Shown: positions 8,821-18,933, counted from the stretch's first letter. The stretch: DNA of 64,000 bases from Flavobacterium phragmitis (GCF_900112575.1 NZ_FOMH01000007.1:124001-188000); one strand, 5' to 3'. A program made the numbers and translations. The notes: a model not told the origin generated them from the sequence alone.

Positions 8821-9420
8821 ATGTCATTACGAAAAGCGTATTTAATTATATTCCTAGTTTTAATTATAGATCAACTTTCTAAAATTTATGTCAAGACAAA
8901 TTTCGTTCTTGGAGAAGAAGTCATAATTTTTGATTGGTTTAGAATTCATTTTATCGAAAATGAAGGTATGGCTTGGGGCACAAAAATCCCAGGAGAATAT
9001 GGAAAACTGATTTTAACTGTTTTTAGAATTTTTGCGGTTTTCGGAATCGGTTGGTGGCTTTCTGATGTGGTGAAGAAACGTCAATCAACTTATTTAATAG
9101 TTGCTATCGCTTTGATTTTTGCAGGTGCGGCAGGAAATATTATTGATTCTGTTTTTTATGGAGTAATTTTCGACGACAGTACGCATAACTTGGCAACACT
9201 ATTTTCTCCAGCTCCATATGGAACATGGTTTCATGGTTTGGTCGTAGATATGTTTTATTTCCCTATTTGGGAAGGTAATCTTCCAACTTGGCTTCCTTTT
9301 TTTGGAGGCAAACACTTTGCTTTTTTCAATGCAATTTTCAATGTTGCAGATATGGCAATTTCTACTGGTGTGGGAATTCTTTTGGTTTTCAATAAAAAAG
9401 CATTTCCAAAACACGCATAA
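8821..9420 (+). CDS. lspA: Lipoprotein signal peptidase (signal peptidase II)
   Basis: Cleaves the signal peptide of diacylglyceryl-modified prolipoproteins in the inner membrane. 199 residues with four hydrophobic segments. Family boxes are visible: DQLSK (17-21), NEGMAWG (47-53), GAAGNIID (102-109), VVDMFYFP (141-148) and FNVADMAIS (173-181). By comparison with the family the catalytic aspartates should be D142 and D177. The protein is longer than the enterobacterial enzyme because of an extra loop between these boxes (PIWEGNLPTWLPFFGGKH), usual in Bacteroidota. A tatttttg at about 8793 may be its -7 element. Confidence 0.95.
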   Translation: MSLRKAYLIIFLVLIIDQLSKIYVKTNFVLGEEVIIFDWFRIHFIENEGMAWGTKIPGEYGKLILTVFRIFAVFGIGWWLSDVVKKRQSTYLIVAIALIFAGAAGNIIDSVFYGVIFDDSTHNLATLFSPAPYGTWFHGLVVDMFYFPIWEGNLPTWLPFFGGKHFAFFNAIFNVADMAISTGVGILLVFNKKAFPKHA

Positions 9421-9442
9421 ATTTAAAAATCCCAAAATTTTC

Positions 9443-9504
9443 AAAATTCCAAATCCCAATATTTGTAGCATTCGCAGCAAAAAGATATTGGGATTTGGAA
9501 TTTT
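9443..9504. repeat. 20-bp perfect inverted repeat after lspA
   Basis: Arms at 9443-9462 and 9485-9504 are perfect complements around a 22-nt loop. The arms are built from aattccaaatccc-type sequence. The 3' arm ends in a T run, so it could terminate lspA. Similar ggaatttggaattt sequence occurs at 38883-38910. Confidence 0.7.
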
Positions 9505-9559
9505 TCATTATTGAGGGTTGAATATTTTGTATTATTTTTACAATACAAAAAAACAAACT

Positions 9560-12500
9560 ATGCAAAGTCCGTCTTTTTCTATTTATGATGCTTCTGCGGG
9601 ATCAGGAAAGACGTATACATTGGTAAAGGAATATTTAAAGATTATTCTTTCTTCACCAAAAAATGATGCATACCGAAATATCCTTGCTATAACATTTACC
9701 AATAAGGCTGTTCATGAAATGAAAAGCCGTATTGTGGGCAATCTATCTGAATTTGCCAAAGACGATCCATCTCCAAAGGCGGTTGATTTAATGGAGGATT
9801 TATCTCGGGAAACTGGGCTTTCAATCATTAAGCTTAAAACAAAATCACAACAAATCATAAAGCACTTAATTCATAATTATGCTGCTTTTGATATTTCTAC
9901 CATTGATAAGTTTACCCATAAAGTAATTCGTGCTTTTGCGCACGACTTAAATCTTCCGATGACTTTTGAAGTTACTTTGGATACCGAGAATTTATTGGTC
10001 GAAGCGGTTGATGCCATTATTGCGCAGGCAGGAGAAGATGAGACGCTGACAAAACTGCTCATCGATTTTACAATGGAAAAAACCGATGATGATAAAAGCT
10101 GGGATGTTTCGCGTGAAATTCTCGATACTGGAAGATTGGTTTTGAATGAAAACAATCGGAATGAAATTCTGCATTTTCAAGATAAAACGATTGGAGAGTT
10201 TGTTGAGATTAAAAAGAAAATGCAGGCGCTTTGCAAAGAGTTGGAGGATACAAATACAGGGCTGGCTCTTAAAGCAATTGAATTGATTGATAAAAACGGA
10301 ATCGATCCGAAATCATTTTCAAGAGGAACTTTTCCAAATCATTTAGAAAGCATTCGTGACGGCAGATTCAATCCCAAGAATAAAACTTTTCATGAGTTTG
10401 AAGATATTGCGATTAACAAAACAGCAAAAGATAGAGCTTTAATAGAAAATATTATTCCTGAGCTGCTTCAGGTTTTGAAAGAGGTTTATCAAAACTTTGA
10501 AAAAAGAGATTTTTATAAAGCCTTCTTAAAAAATATCACACCGCTTTCTTTGCTGAATACAGTTAGTAATGAATTGTCGAAAATTCAGTCGGAACAAAAT
10601 ATTTTGTCTATTTCTGAATTTAATGCCATTATTCACCGCGAAATTCAAAATCAGCCAGCGCCTTTTATTTATGAACGTTTGGGGGAGCGTTACCGTCATT
10701 TTTTTATTGATGAATTTCAGGATACTTCTGAAATGCAATGGCAGAATTTAATTCCATTAATAGATAACTCGCTTTCAGGTTTAGATGATTTCGGAAATAA
10801 AGGAACTTTGATGATTGTTGGTGATCCTAAACAATCAATTTATCGCTGGCGTGGAGGTAAGGCAGAACAGTTTATTGAATTGAGCAAAGATATAAACCCG
10901 TTCAATAATCCGGATAAACAGATTAAGCATTTAAATACAAATTACCGCAGTTACAGCGAAGTAATTGAATTTAATAATGCTTTTTTTAAACTGATTTCAG
11001 CTGAGTTTTCGAATGAAGATTATAAAGATTTGTATAAAAATCACAGTTTTCAAAATACAAACTCGAAAAAAGGAGGGTATGTCAATATTTCTTTTCTTCC
11101 TGTTGCGGAAAAAAATGAATTTGCGGATGAAGAAGAAGCGGTTGAAAAATCAGATTTATATGTTTTGGCAACTTTAAATACAATTCAGGAAGTTGTAAAA
11201 CAAGGATTTGAGTATAAGGATATTGTGATTTTAACTCGCAAAAGAGGTCAGGGAATTGCAATTGCAAATTATTTGACGGAGCAGGGAATTCCACTTTTGT
11301 CTTCCGAGACTTTGATGGTTCAAAATGCTTCAGAAGTTCGTTTGATTATTCATTTGTTGCGTTATTTGAGCAATAGTGCAGATTTAGAATCCAAAGCAAA
11401 TTTTCTTCATTTTTTGGCTTCAACCAAAGATTTATCAATGCCAATTCATGATTTCATTGCAATGGGAATGAATCATAAAATAGAAAAAGAATTTGAAGAT
11501 TGGCTTTTGACTTTTGATGTTTCTTTTTCTTTTAAAGATGTTCGGAAGAAATCATTGTATGAAGCAGTTGAGATTATAATTTCTAAATTTATTCTTCCAT
11601 CAGAAGGGAATGCTTATGTCCAGTTTTTTCTAGATATTGTGTTGGAACGCGATATTAGAAATCAGTCAGGTGTAGCAGATTTTTTAGTTTTCTGGGATAA
11701 AAATGGAGAAAAATATAGTATTCCATCTCCTGAGGGAAATAATGCGGTTCGTATTATGACCATTCATAAATCAAAAGGGTTAGAATTTCCTGTTGTAATT
11801 ATGCCTTTTGCGGACGAAGATTACAATCGTAAACCAAAAGATAAATTATGGTTGGATACAGACGAAGTTGATTTGGGAGTTCCGAAAGCACTTGTAGATA
11901 ACAGCAGTGTTGTGGAAAGTTTTGGAGAAAGTGCATCGGCGGTTTTTAATTTGAAAAAACAAGAAGAGTTACTGGATAATATCAATGTACTGTATGTTGC
12001 ATTAACTCGTGCTGAAGAACAATTGTACGTGATTTCTCAATCTCTTGAAGCAAGGAAAGATGGAGAATATCCAAATAATATGGCTTCTTTTTTTATTAAA
12101 TTTTTAATTCATGAAGGAGTTTATGATGAAGCAAAATTAAATTATGAATTCGGTGATAAAACAAGGCTTTCGAAAGTCTCGAAAACTGTCGATTTGGTAA
12201 AATCAATTCCGATAGTAAAAGAAGTTTTAAATCCGAAAAGTATAAAAATTGCACAGCGCGAAGCTTTGATGTGGGGAACGCATCAGCAGGAAGCGATTTC
12301 TTATGGGAATGTTGTACATGAAATCCTGGCCTTCGTAAGAGATAAATCGGATATTGATTTAGCAGTAACGAAAGCGTTGGAGAATGGTTTGGTTACTTAC
12401 GATCAGGTCGATCAGGTTTTGAATACGTTAAGTGAAATTGTAAATCATCCTGAATTGACAGTTTGCTTTGATGGAAGTCATACGGTTTTAAACGAACAGG

Positions 12501-12718
12501 CCATCGTTCAGAAAGAAGGAAGAATTTTAAAACCGGATAGGGTTGTTTTTTTAGAAAGTAAAGAAGCGTTTCTGCTGGATTATAAAACTGGAGCTGTTAA
12601 TGCAAAATATCAGCAGCAAATTCAAGAATATCAAGACGCAATTGAAGATTTAGGATACAAAGTGTTAAAAAAAGCATTGGTGTATATTGGGTCGGAAATT
12701 GAAGTGGTAAATTTGTGA
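9560..12718 (+). CDS. AddA/RecB-like UvrD-family helicase with PD-(D/E)XK nuclease
   Basis: Helicase-nuclease subunit for processing DNA double-strand breaks. The ATG at 9560 is chosen because it places the Walker A box (ASAGSGKT, Lys17) at the expected distance; 9518 would add 14 unrelated residues. Superfamily 1 motifs follow in order: FIDEFQDT (motif II), GDPKQSIYRWRGG (III), TIHKSKGLEFPVV (V) and LYVALTRAEEQLYV (VI). The C-terminus carries the nuclease signature KPDRVVFLESKEAFLLDYKTG. About 1052 residues. The probable partner subunit is at 15623, with kbl and ompA in between, which is unusual for an addAB pair. Confidence 0.88.
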   Translation: MQSPSFSIYDASAGSGKTYTLVKEYLKIILSSPKNDAYRNILAITFTNKAVHEMKSRIVGNLSEFAKDDPSPKAVDLMEDLSRETGLSIIKLKTKSQQIIKHLIHNYAAFDISTIDKFTHKVIRAFAHDLNLPMTFEVTLDTENLLVEAVDAIIAQAGEDETLTKLLIDFTMEKTDDDKSWDVSREILDTGRLVLNENNRNEILHFQDKTIGEFVEIKKKMQALCKELEDTNTGLALKAIELIDKNGIDPKSFSRGTFPNHLESIRDGRFNPKNKTFHEFEDIAINKTAKDRALIENIIPELLQVLKEVYQNFEKRDFYKAFLKNITPLSLLNTVSNELSKIQSEQNILSISEFNAIIHREIQNQPAPFIYERLGERYRHFFIDEFQDTSEMQWQNLIPLIDNSLSGLDDFGNKGTLMIVGDPKQSIYRWRGGKAEQFIELSKDINPFNNPDKQIKHLNTNYRSYSEVIEFNNAFFKLISAEFSNEDYKDLYKNHSFQNTNSKKGGYVNISFLPVAEKNEFADEEEAVEKSDLYVLATLNTIQEVVKQGFEYKDIVILTRKRGQGIAIANYLTEQGIPLLSSETLMVQNASEVRLIIHLLRYLSNSADLESKANFLHFLASTKDLSMPIHDFIAMGMNHKIEKEFEDWLLTFDVSFSFKDVRKKSLYEAVEIIISKFILPSEGNAYVQFFLDIVLERDIRNQSGVADFLVFWDKNGEKYSIPSPEGNNAVRIMTIHKSKGLEFPVVIMPFADEDYNRKPKDKLWLDTDEVDLGVPKALVDNSSVVESFGESASAVFNLKKQEELLDNINVLYVALTRAEEQLYVISQSLEARKDGEYPNNMASFFIKFLIHEGVYDEAKLNYEFGDKTRLSKVSKTVDLVKSIPIVKEVLNPKSIKIAQREALMWGTHQQEAISYGNVVHEILAFVRDKSDIDLAVTKALENGLVTYDQVDQVLNTLSEIVNHPELTVCFDGSHTVLNEQAIVQKEGRILKPDRVVFLESKEAFLLDYKTGAVNAKYQQQIQEYQDAIEDLGYKVLKKALVYIGSEIEVVNL

Positions 12719-12754
12719 AAAAATTAATCAGATGTTAAAGAAATAACGAAGCTT

Positions 12755-12762
12755 TATTTTTG
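12755..12762 (+). promoter_or_regulatory. Candidate -7 element for kbl
   Basis: tatttttg matches TAnnTTTG and lies 38 nt before the kbl ATG. No good TTG box upstream. Confidence 0.3.
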
Positions 12763-12800
12763 TTAAGTTGTTAATTTTTAACGTTTTAAATAAATAAAAA

Positions 12801-13994
12801 ATGTACGGTAAAATTAAAGAGCATCTGCAAAGCGAGCTGCAGACAATCGAAGAAAATGGAATTTTTAAAAAGGAACGAATTATCACATCTCCTCAAGGTG
12901 CTGAAATTAAAATTTCGACAGGAGAAACAGTTTTAAATTTTTGTGCCAATAATTATTTGGGACTTTCGTCACATCCAGAAGTCGTGCAGGCGGCTAAAGA
13001 TGCATTGGATACTCATGGTTTCGGAATGTCATCTGTTCGTTTCATCTGTGGAACCCAGGATATTCATAAAACATTAGAAAAAAAGATAGCTGATTTTTAC
13101 GGCACAGAAGATACTATTTTGTATGCTGCCGCTTTTGATGCAAATGGAGGTGTTTTTGAACCTTTGTTAGGGGAAAATGATGCGATTATTTCGGATAGTT
13201 TAAATCATGCTTCTATTATTGATGGAGTTCGTTTATGTAAAGCGGCGCGTTATCGTTATGAAAATAACAATATGGAAGATTTGGAACAGCAGTTGATTAA
13301 AGCAAATGAAGCAGGTGCACGTTTTAAATTAATCGTAACAGATGGTGTGTTTTCTATGGACGGTCTAGTTGCTCCACTTGATAAAATCTGTGATCTTGCT
13401 GATAAATATGATGCGATGGTTATGGTAGACGAATGTCATGCGGCAGGTTTTATTGGTGCTACAGGAAAAGGTACTCTTGAGGCAAAAGGTGTTATGGGGC
13501 GTGTTGACATTATTACGGGGACTCTTGGAAAAGCGCTTGGAGGTGCAATGGGTGGTTATACAACTGCCAAAAAAGAAATAATTGAAATTCTTCGTCAGCG
13601 TTCAAGGCCGTATTTGTTTTCAAATTCTTTAGCACCTTCTATTGTTGGTGCGTCAATCAAAGTTTTCGAATTGTTAGAAAAAGATACAACTCTTCGTGAT
13701 AAATTAGAGTGGAATACCAACTATTTTAAAGAAGGTATGAAAAAAGCCGGTTTTGATATTATTGATGGAGATTCTGCTATTGTTCCTGTAATGTTATACG
13801 ATGCTAAATTGTCGCAAACGATGGCAAACGAGCTTTTGAAACAAGGAATTTATGTGATTGGATTCTTCTTTCCCGTGGTGCCGAAAGATAAGGCTAGAAT
13901 ACGCGTTCAGCTGTCTGCGGCGCACGAAAAGGAGCACTTGGATAAAGCGATAGAAGCCTTTACAGTTGTCGGTAAAATGTTAAAAGTTATATAA
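12801..13994 (+). CDS. kbl: Glycine C-acetyltransferase (2-amino-3-ketobutyrate CoA ligase)
   Basis: PLP enzyme of the alpha-oxoamine synthase family; it converts 2-amino-3-oxobutanoate plus CoA to glycine and acetyl-CoA, the second step of threonine breakdown through threonine dehydrogenase. 397 residues, the normal family length. Visible features are [14 protein letters not shown] near the N-terminus, the substrate-loop [12 protein letters not shown], the [15 protein letters not shown] segment and the PLP-lysine motif [17 protein letters not shown] is favoured over serine palmitoyltransferase or biotin synthase paralogues by the start [12 protein letters not shown] and the [11 protein letters not shown] motif. 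No tdh gene is in view. Confidence 0.92.
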   Translation: MYGKIKEHLQSELQTIEENGIFKKERIITSPQGAEIKISTGETVLNFCANNYLGLSSHPEVVQAAKDALDTHGFGMSSVRFICGTQDIHKTLEKKIADFYGTEDTILYAAAFDANGGVFEPLLGENDAIISDSLNHASIIDGVRLCKAARYRYENNNMEDLEQQLIKANEAGARFKLIVTDGVFSMDGLVAPLDKICDLADKYDAMVMVDECHAAGFIGATGKGTLEAKGVMGRVDIITGTLGKALGGAMGGYTTAKKEIIEILRQRSRPYLFSNSLAPSIVGASIKVFELLEKDTTLRDKLEWNTNYFKEGMKKAGFDIIDGDSAIVPVMLYDAKLSQTMANELLKQGIYVIGFFFPVVPKDKARIRVQLSAAHEKEHLDKAIEAFTVVGKMLKVI

Positions 13995-14040
13995 TTACCA
14001 CTTTGGTCAAATTTTTGTAGGTTTTTTTTAACATTTCATT

Positions 14041-14070
14041 TTGTATTTAAAAAATTTGGTGTTACTTTTG
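14041..14070 (+). promoter_or_regulatory. Promoter of the OmpA-family gene
   Basis: TTG at 14041-14043, a 19-nt spacer and tacttttg at 14063-14070, a perfect match to the Flavobacterium TTG-N19-TAnnTTTG consensus. The gene starts 38 nt downstream. Confidence 0.75.
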
Positions 14071-14107
14071 CTTGTAATTAACTAAATTGTAATTAAAAAA
14101 ATTAAGT

Positions 14108-15559
14108 ATGAAACATCTTAACAAACTTTTAGTTGCTGTATTGATGGCGATGGGTTTAAATGCTCACGCGCAAGACAGTAACAATCCATGGGCGATCTCT
14201 TTTGGGGTTAATGCTGTGGATACAAGGACTAGTTCAGGTTCAGGAAGTGGATTTTTTGATCAGCACTTCTCACAGCCATTCGCAGTAAAAGACAACTGGA
14301 ATATTCTTCCTTCTTTATCTTACATTGGTGTAAACAGATATGTTGGTAGCGGTTTCTCTGTTGGTTTACAAGGGTCTGTAAACAAAATTGATAAATTGGT
14401 TACTTTCAATCCAACTGCTCCTGGTCATGATTCAAGAGGAAACGTTGTAACAAATCCTGGAGACTTAATGTACTACGGAATTGATGCTACTATCAAATAC
14501 AGCTTCCAAGAGTTAATCAAATCTAAAGTGATTGATCCTTCGTTATCTGTTGGTGGAGGTTATACTTTCTTCGGAGATAACAGTTTTGGAACTGTTAACC
14601 CAGGAGCTGGTATCACATTCTGGTTTACTGACGCTATTGGTTTAGAGTTAGCTACAAAGTACAAATGGGCTGTTGCTGCTAACGAGGACAAACCTCTTGA
14701 CAGATCAGTTTTCCAACACACTGCAGGTTTAGTTTTCAAATTCGGAGGTAAAGATACTGACGGAGACGGAATCTATGACAAAGACGATGCTTGTCCAGAT
14801 GTTGCTGGTTTAAAACAATTCAACGGATGTCCTGATACTGACGGTGACGGAATCGTTGACGCTTCTGACGCTTGTCCAGATGTATTTGGTTTAGCTGCAT
14901 TAAACGGATGTCCTGATACTGACGGTGACGGAATTGCTGATAAAGATGACGCTTGTCCAGATGTTGCTGGTTTAGCTGCTTTAAAAGGTTGTCCTGATAC
15001 TGACGGTGACGGAATCGCTGATAAAGATGACAAATGTCCTACAGTTGCTGGTCCTAAAGAAAATGGTGGTTGTCCATTCTTAGATGCTGATAAAGATGGT
15101 GTTATCGACAAAGATGATGACTGTCCTACAGTTCCAGGTCCTGCTAGTAACAGAGGATGTCCAGAAGTAACTTCTGCTGCATTAGAAGATCTTAAAGTTC
15201 AAGCTAGAGCAATCTACTTCAACTCAGGAAAAGCTACTTTCAAAACTGGTGACAAAGAAACTCCAGCTAGATTAGACGCTATTAAAGAAATCCTTAAAAA
15301 CTATCCAAACGCGAAATTCTCTATCGAAGGACACACAGATAGTACAGGTTCTGCAAAAGTTAACCAAAAACTTTCTGAAGATAGAGCTAACGCTGTATTG
15401 AATGCTTTAGTTGAAAGAGGAGTTAATCCAGAAAACTTAGAAGCTAAAGGATTTGGATCTTCTCAACCAGTTGCAAGTAACAAAACTGCTGCAGGTAAAG
15501 CTCAAAACAGAAGAACTGAAATTAGACACATTGGTTCTAAATACCAAGGAAAACTATAA
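14108..15559 (+). CDS. OmpA-family outer membrane protein with thrombospondin type 3 repeats
   Basis: 483 residues. A signal peptide ([21 protein letters not shown]) is followed by a beta-barrel domain of about 190 residues. Five Ca-binding thrombospondin type 3 repeats come next (residues 216-352, DTDGDGI.D..DACPD..G pattern, 27 residues each). An OmpA C-terminal peptidoglycan-binding domain completes it ([48 protein letters not shown]). It anchors the outer membrane to peptidoglycan. The strong promoter and more GC-rich, codon-optimised look suggest high expression, as for the main OmpA-like proteins of flavobacteria. Terminator at 15582. Confidence 0.93.
   Translation: MKHLNKLLVAVLMAMGLNAHAQDSNNPWAISFGVNAVDTRTSSGSGSGFFDQHFSQPFAVKDNWNILPSLSYIGVNRYVGSGFSVGLQGSVNKIDKLVTFNPTAPGHDSRGNVVTNPGDLMYYGIDATIKYSFQELIKSKVIDPSLSVGGGYTFFGDNSFGTVNPGAGITFWFTDAIGLELATKYKWAVAANEDKPLDRSVFQHTAGLVFKFGGKDTDGDGIYDKDDACPDVAGLKQFNGCPDTDGDGIVDASDACPDVFGLAALNGCPDTDGDGIADKDDACPDVAGLAALKGCPDTDGDGIADKDDKCPTVAGPKENGGCPFLDADKDGVIDKDDDCPTVPGPASNRGCPEVTSAALEDLKVQARAIYFNSGKATFKTGDKETPARLDAIKEILKNYPNAKFSIEGHTDSTGSAKVNQKLSEDRANAVLNALVERGVNPENLEAKGFGSSQPVASNKTAAGKAQNRRTEIRHIGSKYQGKL
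14753..15163 (+). repeat. Five in-frame tandem repeats of about 81 bp (TSP3)
   Basis: Four units of 27 codons and a last one of 29 codons, each starting DTDGDGI or DADKDGV and ending GCP. The units are well conserved at DNA level, so unit number could vary by recombination. Confidence 0.85.
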
Positions 15560-15581
15560 TTTAGTTCCTAAATAAATATGA

Positions 15582-15614
15582 AAAGCCATTCTTAATTGAA
15601 TGGCTTTTTTTATT
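15582..15614 (+). terminator. Terminator of the OmpA gene
   Basis: 10-bp perfect stem aaagccattc / gaatggcttt with a six-base loop, then a T tract. An ATG at 15596 falls inside it, which argues that the next gene starts at 15623. Confidence 0.88.
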
Positions 15615-15622
15615 TTTATACT

Positions 15623-18385
15623 ATGATAAATGATACTTTTCTTCAAAAGCTGGCTAGTGTTGTAATTCAGGATTATGCTGAAAAACTTTCTCAAATAACA
15701 ATAATTCTTCCTAATAAAAGAGCAAAAGTTTTTTTAATTGAAGCGCTTAAAAAAGCAACGGATAAAACAATTATAGCTCCAGAAATTACAAGTATTGAAG
15801 ATTTTGTGCAAGATGTTGCGTCAATTCGATCTATTGACTCAATTGAGCTTCTGTTTGAGTTTTATGAAGTGTATTTGTCGGTTACGGAAAAAAAGCATCA
15901 ACAGTCGTTTGAATTGTTTGCAAATTGGGCCAGAACGCTATTGCAGGATTTTAATGAAATTGATCGTTATCTTTTAGATCCCTCTCATGTTTTGTCTTAT
16001 TTGAAAGATATTGAAGATATAAAAAAATGGGGATTAGAAGTCGATCAGAAAACGAAACTTCTTGAAAATTATATTGATTTTTGGAAACTGCTTCCTTTGT
16101 ATTATGAGTCGCTTTATAATCATCTTTTGTTTAAATCTATAGGTTATCAAGGTTTGGTTTATCGGGAAGCGGTAAATAACCTGAATCATTTTTCTAATAC
16201 CATTGGAAATCGAATTTTTATTTTTGCGGGATTCAATGCTTTAAATGCGGCTGAAGAAAAAATAGTGCAACATCTCCTTGCTCTGGATCAGGCTAAAATA
16301 TTTTGGGATGCAGATCAAACTTTTTTGAATGACCCTTATCATGATGCCGGACTTTTTTTAAGACGTTTCAAGGAAAGCTGGAAACACTATAAAGGTCATC
16401 CTTTTGAATGGATTGCAGATGATTTTTCGATGTCAAAAAACATTCAGGTTATTGGAACTCCTAAAACAATTGGACAGGCAAAATTGGCCGGAAGTATCAT
16501 TGAAAATTTAATCAATGACAATCCGAATGCGTCTTTGGATAAAGTGGCAGTTGTGTTGGGAGAAGAGAATTTGCTGGTTCCAGTTTTGTATTCACTTCCT
16601 TCTTCCGTAGGAGCTTTAAATATTACAATGGGTTATTCGGGTAAGAATAATCCGTCTCAGATTTTGATTGCCAAATTGTTTAAAATGCATACTAATGCAC
16701 TTTCGAGAAAAGGAAGCAGTTATGTTTTTTATTATAAAGACGTGTTGGATGTTTTAACGCATCCTTTGGTGGAACCTTATGCCAATGCTCAGGGATTGGT
16801 TAGAATTATTAAAGAGAATAATTATACATTTATTACGCATCAAAAAATTCTGGAACTTCATTCAAATCAATCTAGATTTTTTACTCTTTTGTTTGAAAAA
16901 TGGGAAAGTGGTTCAGTTGCGGTTTTAAATAATATTTCGGCATTATTAATTGCTGTCAAAGAACATTTCAGTAATGATAATGAAGAAGAAAAAATAGCAA
17001 AAGCTTTTGTGTATGGTGTTTTTAAAGTGATTAATAAACTTATAAATTATTATACCAAACACAATCATATTGATAATATCGATACGCTTCATGCGATTTA
17101 TAAGCAAATTATCGATTTGGCAGAAGTGTCTTTTGAAGGGGAACCGTTGCGTGGATTACAGATTATGGGCGTTTTGGAAAGTCGTGTTCTAGATTTTGAA
17201 ACGGTTATTATAACTTCAATGAATGAAGGTAAATTCCCAGCTGGAAAATCGCAGAATTCATTTATTCCTTATGATGTAAAAAGAGAGTTGGGACTTCCGA
17301 CTTTTAAAGAAAAAGATGCGATTTATACCTATCATTTTTATCATTTGCTGCAAAGAGCAAAAAATATCTATTTGATTTATAATACTGAAAACGACGGATT
17401 GGATGCTGGAGAAAGAAGTCGCTTTATTACACAGTTAGAAGTTGAAAAACAGCGTAGACATAATATAACTTTTGATATTTATAATCCTGTTTTGCCTAAT
17501 GTAGCGCATGAACCTATTTCGGTTCCGAAATCAGAATTAGTTATGGAACGCTTAAAGGAAATTGCTAACACAGGTTTTTCTCCTTCAGCATTAACGAGTT
17601 ATATTCGAAATCCGATTGAATTTTATTTTCAGAAGATACTAAGAATTCGTGAAGTGGAAGAAGTGGAGGAGAATATTGCACTGAATACTTTAGGAACAAT
17701 TATACATGAGACTTTAAAAGCTTTATATGAGCCTTTTATTGGTAAATTTATTTCGGAGAACGATCTTTTAAATTGTTTTAAGCTGTTGGATGATGAAGTT
17801 TTAAAACAGTTTAAATTGGTTTATAAAGAAGGAGAAATTAAAAAGGGACGAAATCTTCTGGCTTTTGAAGTAGCGAAACGAAATGTGGCTAACTTTTTAA
17901 GAATGGAACAGGATGCTGTAAAAAATGGAGAAGCAATTCAGATTATTGCTTTAGAGAAAACATTTGAACGTGAATTTGTTCATCCGAAACTTCCTTTTCC
18001 TGTTTTGATCAAAGGAAATGTGGATAGGATTGAACGACGCGATGGAAAAATCAGAATTATCGATTATAAGACCGGAAAAGTAGAGAAGTCGAATGTAGTG
18101 TTGAAAACATGGAATGGATTGACGCAAGAGCTTAAAAATGATAAAATTATCCAAGTTTTGGCGTATGCGTTCATGTTTGAAAAAGAAGCTGGTAATCTGC
18201 CAATTGAAGTAGGGATTATTTCGTTTAAAAATTTAAAATCTGGTTTTTTACCTTTCGGATATAAAGAAGAGAGAGAATTGAATGCGGTAGTAACATCAGA
18301 AATTTTAAAATCTTATCTTGATGAAATTGCTAATCTGCTTGGTGAAATATTTGATGTAAATATTCCTTTTGAGGAAAAAATATAA
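15623..18385 (+). CDS. AddB/RexB-like PD-(D/E)XK nuclease subunit
   Basis: About 920 residues from the ATG at 15623. The N-terminal half resembles the inactive helicase fold of AddB (IILPNKRAKVFL in place of a Walker A box, later VVLGEENLLVPVLYSLP). Further on is VIITSMNEGKFPAGKSQNSFIP, typical of the family. The C-terminal nuclease has SALTSYIRNPIEFYFQ and the active-site end GNVDRIERRDGKIRIIDYKTGK. The Cys that usually stands in the CP(F/Y)xYF position is Asn here, and almost no other Cys is present. An AddB-type iron-sulfur cluster is therefore absent. Likely partner of the AddA-like protein at 9560 in break repair. Confidence 0.85.
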   Translation: MINDTFLQKLASVVIQDYAEKLSQITIILPNKRAKVFLIEALKKATDKTIIAPEITSIEDFVQDVASIRSIDSIELLFEFYEVYLSVTEKKHQQSFELFANWARTLLQDFNEIDRYLLDPSHVLSYLKDIEDIKKWGLEVDQKTKLLENYIDFWKLLPLYYESLYNHLLFKSIGYQGLVYREAVNNLNHFSNTIGNRIFIFAGFNALNAAEEKIVQHLLALDQAKIFWDADQTFLNDPYHDAGLFLRRFKESWKHYKGHPFEWIADDFSMSKNIQVIGTPKTIGQAKLAGSIIENLINDNPNASLDKVAVVLGEENLLVPVLYSLPSSVGALNITMGYSGKNNPSQILIAKLFKMHTNALSRKGSSYVFYYKDVLDVLTHPLVEPYANAQGLVRIIKENNYTFITHQKILELHSNQSRFFTLLFEKWESGSVAVLNNISALLIAVKEHFSNDNEEEKIAKAFVYGVFKVINKLINYYTKHNHIDNIDTLHAIYKQIIDLAEVSFEGEPLRGLQIMGVLESRVLDFETVIITSMNEGKFPAGKSQNSFIPYDVKRELGLPTFKEKDAIYTYHFYHLLQRAKNIYLIYNTENDGLDAGERSRFITQLEVEKQRRHNITFDIYNPVLPNVAHEPISVPKSELVMERLKEIANTGFSPSALTSYIRNPIEFYFQKILRIREVEEVEENIALNTLGTIIHETLKALYEPFIGKFISENDLLNCFKLLDDEVLKQFKLVYKEGEIKKGRNLLAFEVAKRNVANFLRMEQDAVKNGEAIQIIALEKTFEREFVHPKLPFPVLIKGNVDRIERRDGKIRIIDYKTGKVEKSNVVLKTWNGLTQELKNDKIIQVLAYAFMFEKEAGNLPIEVGIISFKNLKSGFLPFGYKEERELNAVVTSEILKSYLDEIANLLGEIFDVNIPFEEKI

Positions 18386-18493
18386 ATCATTTGTAATAAA
18401 GTAGAACTGATATGAGTTTTTCGTCCATGAACAGGATAATTTTATTATTGATCGCTAAACAAAACAGAGAAAGTTTTTATTATTAAATCAACA

Positions 18494-18532
18494 AAAAAAG
18501 CCGAACTTCTTAAAAAGTTCGGCTTTTTTTTT
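18494..18532. terminator. Bidirectional terminator
   Basis: Arms aaaagccgaactt / aagttcggctttt with a six-base loop, an A run on the left and a T run on the right. It can serve the AddB-like gene (+) and the small gene at 18541 (-). Confidence 0.88.
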
Positions 18533-18540
18533 AAGCGCTT

Positions 18541-18684
18541 TTAGCTGAATATTTTTTTGAAGAAACCTTTTTTAGATTTGTCTTCAGAAGCAGTATTATT
18601 GATGTGTCCGTTTTCAATACGAAATCTTCTAAACTTCTCCAATTTTACATTTAGGTCAAAGCGTAATTCGTCAACAGTTTTCAT
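18541..18684 (-). CDS. Small basic protein divergent from Roadblock copy 2
   Basis: 47 residues from the ATG at 18684 (a longer frame starts at 18741 but lacks support). A charged helix, DLNVKLEKFRRFRI, is followed by a polar linker and the C-terminal tail KSKKGFFKKIFS, which would make a basic amphipathic helix. Placement (divergent from a Roadblock pair) and layout match the 72-residue gene at 8483-8701, and a weak alignment is possible (D..(K/R)(L/M)..F(R/E)(R/K).R in the helix, SK.G.FK.I in the tail). Function not recognised. The bidirectional terminator at 18494 follows directly. Confidence 0.6.
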   Translation of the reverse strand: MKTVDELRFDLNVKLEKFRRFRIENGHINNTASEDKSKKGFFKKIFS

Positions 18685-18933
18685 AAAATAAATTTTTTGC
18701 AAATCTATGTAAAAACATTTTGTAAATGCAACATTCTGCAAATGTTAATTTTAGAATTGAGTTTTATGAAACGAAATGTTACGATTTTAATATAATGTGT
18801 TTTTTCTGTTAATTTTTATTGCATTTTTTTTGTAAAAAAATAAGTTTAATTATGTGATAAATAAAAGTGAGTCAGTCTGTTATGTCAATGTTTTTTTTAA
18901 CAAGTGTTTATCGAGCAATTATCAATATTGAAA

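Noticed and set aside
14773..15111. 112-residue frame on the minus strand inside the OmpA gene
   Set aside because: Antisense shadow of the thrombospondin repeats; it is repetitive only because the coding repeats are.
14753..15163. CRISPR-like regular repeats
   Set aside because: The 81-bp units are in frame, encode Ca-binding TSP3 repeats and have no unique spacers.
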